Source: Actinacidiphila yanglinensis (GTDB lineage Bacteria > Actinomycetota > Actinomycetes > Streptomycetales > Streptomycetaceae). Taken from it: a DNA stretch of 64,000 bases. A program made the translations under genes and the position numbers. The stretch lies in assembly GCF_900107965.1 (NCBI RefSeq), contig NZ_FNVU01000001.1, forward strand, positions 310,001 to 374,000, written 5' to 3'. The notes beneath the pieces were generated by a model. That model did no database searches, had not been told where the DNA came from, and saw only the letters and a list, made by a program, of their open reading frames with translations. Shown here piece by piece: positions 61,880 to 64,000 of the stretch (its first letter is position 1; every line of letters begins with the position of its first letter).

Positions 61880-63157
61880 ATGGGTGTGTCACGTCGTACC
61901 TTCCTCACCACCGTCGCCGGCGGGTCGGCCGCTGCCGGGATCGCGGCCGTCGGCCTGGGCGCGAGGACCGCGGGAGCGGCGACACCGGAACCGGCGGCCG
62001 CGCAGCCCGCGGCCAGCGGGGCCGGCGACGTCGTCGGCAAGATCACCGTCGGGTACCAGGGCTGGTTCGCCTGCGCCGGGGACGGCGCGCCGATCAACGG
62101 CTGGTGGCACTGGAGCCAGAACTGGGGCCAGGCCCCCTCCACGTCCAACAACGCCATCAAGGCCTGGCCGGACATGCGCGAGTACGCCAAGGGCTACCCG
62201 ACCGCCTACGCCAACCTCAACGGCGGCGGGGCCGCCACCCTCTTCTCCTCCTACGACCAGCAGACCGTCGACACCCACTTCGCGTGGATGAAGACCTACG
62301 GTTGCGACACCGCCGCCCTCCAGCGCTTCAACCCCAACAGCAGCGAGGGCCCGACCCGCGACGCGATGGCGCAGAAGGTGCGCAACTCCGCCGAGTCCAA
62401 GGGCGTGAAGTTCTACGTCATGTACGACGTCTCCGGGTGGACGAACATGCAGTCGGAGATCAAGACCGACTGGACGAACAAGATGAAGACGCACACCGGG
62501 AGTTCGGCGTACGCCCGGCAGAACGGCAAGCCGGTCGTGTGCATCTGGGGCTTCGGCTTCAACGACGACAACCACCCGTTCAGCGCCGACGCCTGCCTGG
62601 ACGTCATCAACTGGTTCAAGGGGCAGGGCTGTTACGTCATCGGCGGGGTGCCGCGCGAGTGGCGCACGGGCACCGGCGGCTCACGCGCCGGGTACGCCGA
62701 CGTCTATCACGCGCTCAACATGATCTCGCCCTGGATGGTCGGCGCGATCGGCAACGCGGGTGACTCCGACAACGCGTACACCACGTACACCGTCCCCGAC
62801 CAGGCGGACTGCAACGCGCACGGCGTCGACTACCAGCCGTGCGTGCTGCCCGGCGACGTCTCCGCCCGGCAGCGCGCGCACGGCGACTTCATGTGGCGGC
62901 AGTTCTACAACGTGTGCCGAGCCGGGGTGCAGGGCGTCTACATCTCGATGTTCGACGAGTACGGCGAGGGCAACCAGATCGCCAAGACCGCCGAGAACGC
63001 CTCGATGGTGCCCTCCGGCTCCGGCCTGTGGGCACTCGACGAGGACGGCACGCCCTGCTCCTCCGACTACTACCTGCGGCTGACCGGTGACGGCGGGCGC
63101 ATGCTCAAGGGACAGATCGGGGTGACCGCGACCCGTCCCACCCAGCCGGTCGCCTGA
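61880..63157 (+). CDS. Tat-exported GH71/GH99-like glycoside hydrolase
   Basis: The product is 425 aa. A Tat signal (VSRRTFLTTVAGGSAAAG) ends after AGAATP near residue 35. The mature part begins with VGKITVGYQGWFACAGDG, the GYQGWF signature of GH71/GH99-related proteins, followed by WWHWSQNWGQ, TLFSSYDQQTVDTHFAWMK, KFYVMYDVSGW and ISMFDEYGEG near the end. Candidate acids are the Asp of MYDVSGW and the Glu of FDEYGEG. The family includes alpha-1,3-glucanases and endo-alpha-mannanases; the substrate is not decided. ATG 61880 has GGAG 8 nt upstream. Confidence 0.8.
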   Translation: MGVSRRTFLTTVAGGSAAAGIAAVGLGARTAGAATPEPAAAQPAASGAGDVVGKITVGYQGWFACAGDGAPINGWWHWSQNWGQAPSTSNNAIKAWPDMREYAKGYPTAYANLNGGGAATLFSSYDQQTVDTHFAWMKTYGCDTAALQRFNPNSSEGPTRDAMAQKVRNSAESKGVKFYVMYDVSGWTNMQSEIKTDWTNKMKTHTGSSAYARQNGKPVVCIWGFGFNDDNHPFSADACLDVINWFKGQGCYVIGGVPREWRTGTGGSRAGYADVYHALNMISPWMVGAIGNAGDSDNAYTTYTVPDQADCNAHGVDYQPCVLPGDVSARQRAHGDFMWRQFYNVCRAGVQGVYISMFDEYGEGNQIAKTAENASMVPSGSGLWALDEDGTPCSSDYYLRLTGDGGRMLKGQIGVTATRPTQPVA

Positions 63158-63225
63158 CCTCCGCGTCCTGACGCGCGGTACGCACGGTACGGCCGCCCGG
63201 CAGGCGACGCCGTAGCCTCTGCGGT

Positions 63226-63744
63226 ATGAACGACTCCGTAGCCGTGCGTACCGCCACCACCGAGGACATCGAGGGCATCGTCACGTGCAGCGTGGCGCTG
63301 CTGACGGAGGACGCCGCGGTCCGCGACCCGCGGGTGGAGCCGTTGTGGGCGCTGCGGCACGGCAGGGAGTCGTTCGAGGCGACCCTGGCGGACCCGGCGT
63401 GCCTCCTGCTGGTGGCCGCGGATCCCTCCGGGAGGGTCGTGGGGTACCTGATCGGCGTGCTCGCCGAACCCGTCGGCGTCCTCCCCATCCGCAGTGCGAC
63501 GCTGCGCGCTCTCTATGTCGCCCCCGAGCGCCGCGGCGGCGGCACCGGTGCCCGCCTCACCGCCGACTTCTTCGGCTGGGCCCGGGAGAAGGGCGCGGTC
63601 CGCGCCGAGGTCAACGCGTACGCCGAGAACGTCGCGGGGCGCCGCTTCTACGAACGCCAAGGCTTCGCCACCCGCGCGATCCGTCTCGACCTGGACCTCG
63701 ACGGCGCCCCGCGGGCGGAACCGGAAGAGCGTTCGGGCGCCTGA
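63226..63744 (+). CDS. GNAT-family N-acetyltransferase
   Basis: This 172-aa GNAT has VRTATTEDIEGIV at the start, the beta4 strand LRALYVAPERRGGGTGARLT with the acetyl-CoA loop (RRGGGTGA), and the C-terminal ENVAGRRFYERQGF. The substrate is unknown. A TAGCCT -10-like box ends 7 nt before ATG 63226 with no Shine-Dalgarno, so the gene is probably leaderless. Confidence 0.87.
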   Translation: MNDSVAVRTATTEDIEGIVTCSVALLTEDAAVRDPRVEPLWALRHGRESFEATLADPACLLLVAADPSGRVVGYLIGVLAEPVGVLPIRSATLRALYVAPERRGGGTGARLTADFFGWAREKGAVRAEVNAYAENVAGRRFYERQGFATRAIRLDLDLDGAPRAEPEERSGA

Positions 63745-63769
63745 CCGGCAAGGTTGCACCAGGCAAGAG

Positions 63770-63790
63770 TTGCGCAAAAATTGCTACAAT
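63770..63790 (+). promoter_or_regulatory. leaderless promoter and operator of the lacI-type gene
   Basis: TGC-TACAAT (-10 at 63785-63790, with an extended TGN) ends 6 nt before ATG 63797. The palindrome TTGCGCAA (63770-63777), with central CG, lies in the spacer and could be the protein's own operator. Confidence 0.65.
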
Positions 63791-63796
63791 CCGGCC

Positions 63797-64000
63797 ATGT
63801 CAGGGAGAAGACCCCGCCAGGGGGCGACCATGGCGGACGTCGCCCGGGCGGCGGGCGTGTCGGTGACGACCGTGTCGCATGTGCTCAACAAGACCCGTCC
63901 GGTCCTGCCCGATACGGTCCGCGCCGTGCAGAACGCGGTGGCGGCCTGCGGCTACGTCCCCGAGAAGGTCGCCCGGTTGCAGAACGAGGGTCTGGGCACC
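63797..64000 (+). CDS. LacI-family regulator, 5' part only
   Basis: The first 68 codons are in the window, which ends inside the gene. The helix-turn-helix is typical: MADVARAAGVSVTTVSHVLN, then RPVLPDTVRAVQNAVAACGYV for the hinge side. ATG 63797 fits a leaderless start; an internal ATG at 63830 begins MADVARAAG. It could regulate the neighbouring Tat-exported hydrolase or sugar genes beyond the window. Confidence 0.9.
   Translation, partial: MSGRRPRQGATMADVARAAGVSVTTVSHVLNKTRPVLPDTVRAVQNAVAACGYVPEKVARLQNEGLGT

Noticed and set aside
1..64000. tRNA, rRNA, CRISPR array, IS element, integrase or replication origin
   Set aside because: None was recognised on either strand: no transposase-like protein, no regular spaced repeats and no tRNA-like clover-leaf were seen by eye. 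A covariance-model scan was not possible.

Overview
The window is high-GC actinobacterial DNA. Third codon positions are almost always G or C, GTG and TTG starts are common, several genes look leaderless, and SARP/STAND regulators, Tat-exported hydrolases and F420-type oxidoreductases are all present. Streptomyces or a close relative (Kitasatospora, Actinacidiphila, Streptacidiphilus) fits best. No tRNA, rRNA, CRISPR array, IS element or replication origin was recognised.

Left part (1-31.9 kb): a ROK regulator and two tandem GH38 alpha-mannosidases behind a TTGACA/TAGATT promoter; an SDR; a 1385-aa secreted Cys-repeat surface protein; an epoxide-hydrolase-like enzyme; a small protein behind a 20-codon overlapping leader; two single-pass membrane proteins with ricin-type lectin ends beside an 870-aa protein with an ADP-ribosyltransferase-like C-terminus; a PhyH-type dioxygenase; an aldo/keto reductase-LLM oxidoreductase pair divergent from a frameshifted TetR gene; a Tat-exported GH2 enzyme with two discoidin domains nested inside it; a VOC protein and a second aldo/keto reductase.

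Middle part (32-48.4 kb): an MmyB-type regulator, an LLM/PPOX F420 pair, a DUF899 protein, a secreted GH78 alpha-L-rhamnosidase behind a perfect LacI-type operator, and an aminoglycoside-phosphotransferase remnant. A signalling-looking block follows: a 49-aa precursor that may release a peptide of about 10 residues, a GT-B-like protein coupled to an unknown protein, a STAND ATPase with TPRs, and an AfsR-like SARP-STAND-TPR regulator.

Right part (48.4-60 kb): a compact biosynthetic cluster. One strand carries a single-module iterative PKS (KS-AT-DH-ACP), a HemN-like radical SAM enzyme whose stop overlaps the start of a free-standing ketoreductase, an Asp-rich repeat protein and a UbiB/ADCK-like kinase. 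Across a 657-bp control region with a near-perfect 26-bp inverted repeat lies one reading frame joining a PLP decarboxylase to a GNAT-like acyltransferase. Iterative PKS + trans KR + radical SAM enzyme + GNAT is the core set I recall for polycyclopropanated polyketide amides such as FR-900848 (jawsamycin). Here the amine partner would come from amino-acid decarboxylation instead of a nucleoside. I infer that the PKS and KR build a polyene or related chain, the radical SAM enzyme modifies it (possibly by cyclopropanation), and the fusion makes an amine and acylates it with the chain. The SARP gene next door is a candidate regulator. This is the best candidate in the window for an undescribed system.

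The right edge holds an SDR/TetR pair with twin operators, a Tat-exported GH71/GH99-like protein, a GNAT and the start of a LacI regulator.
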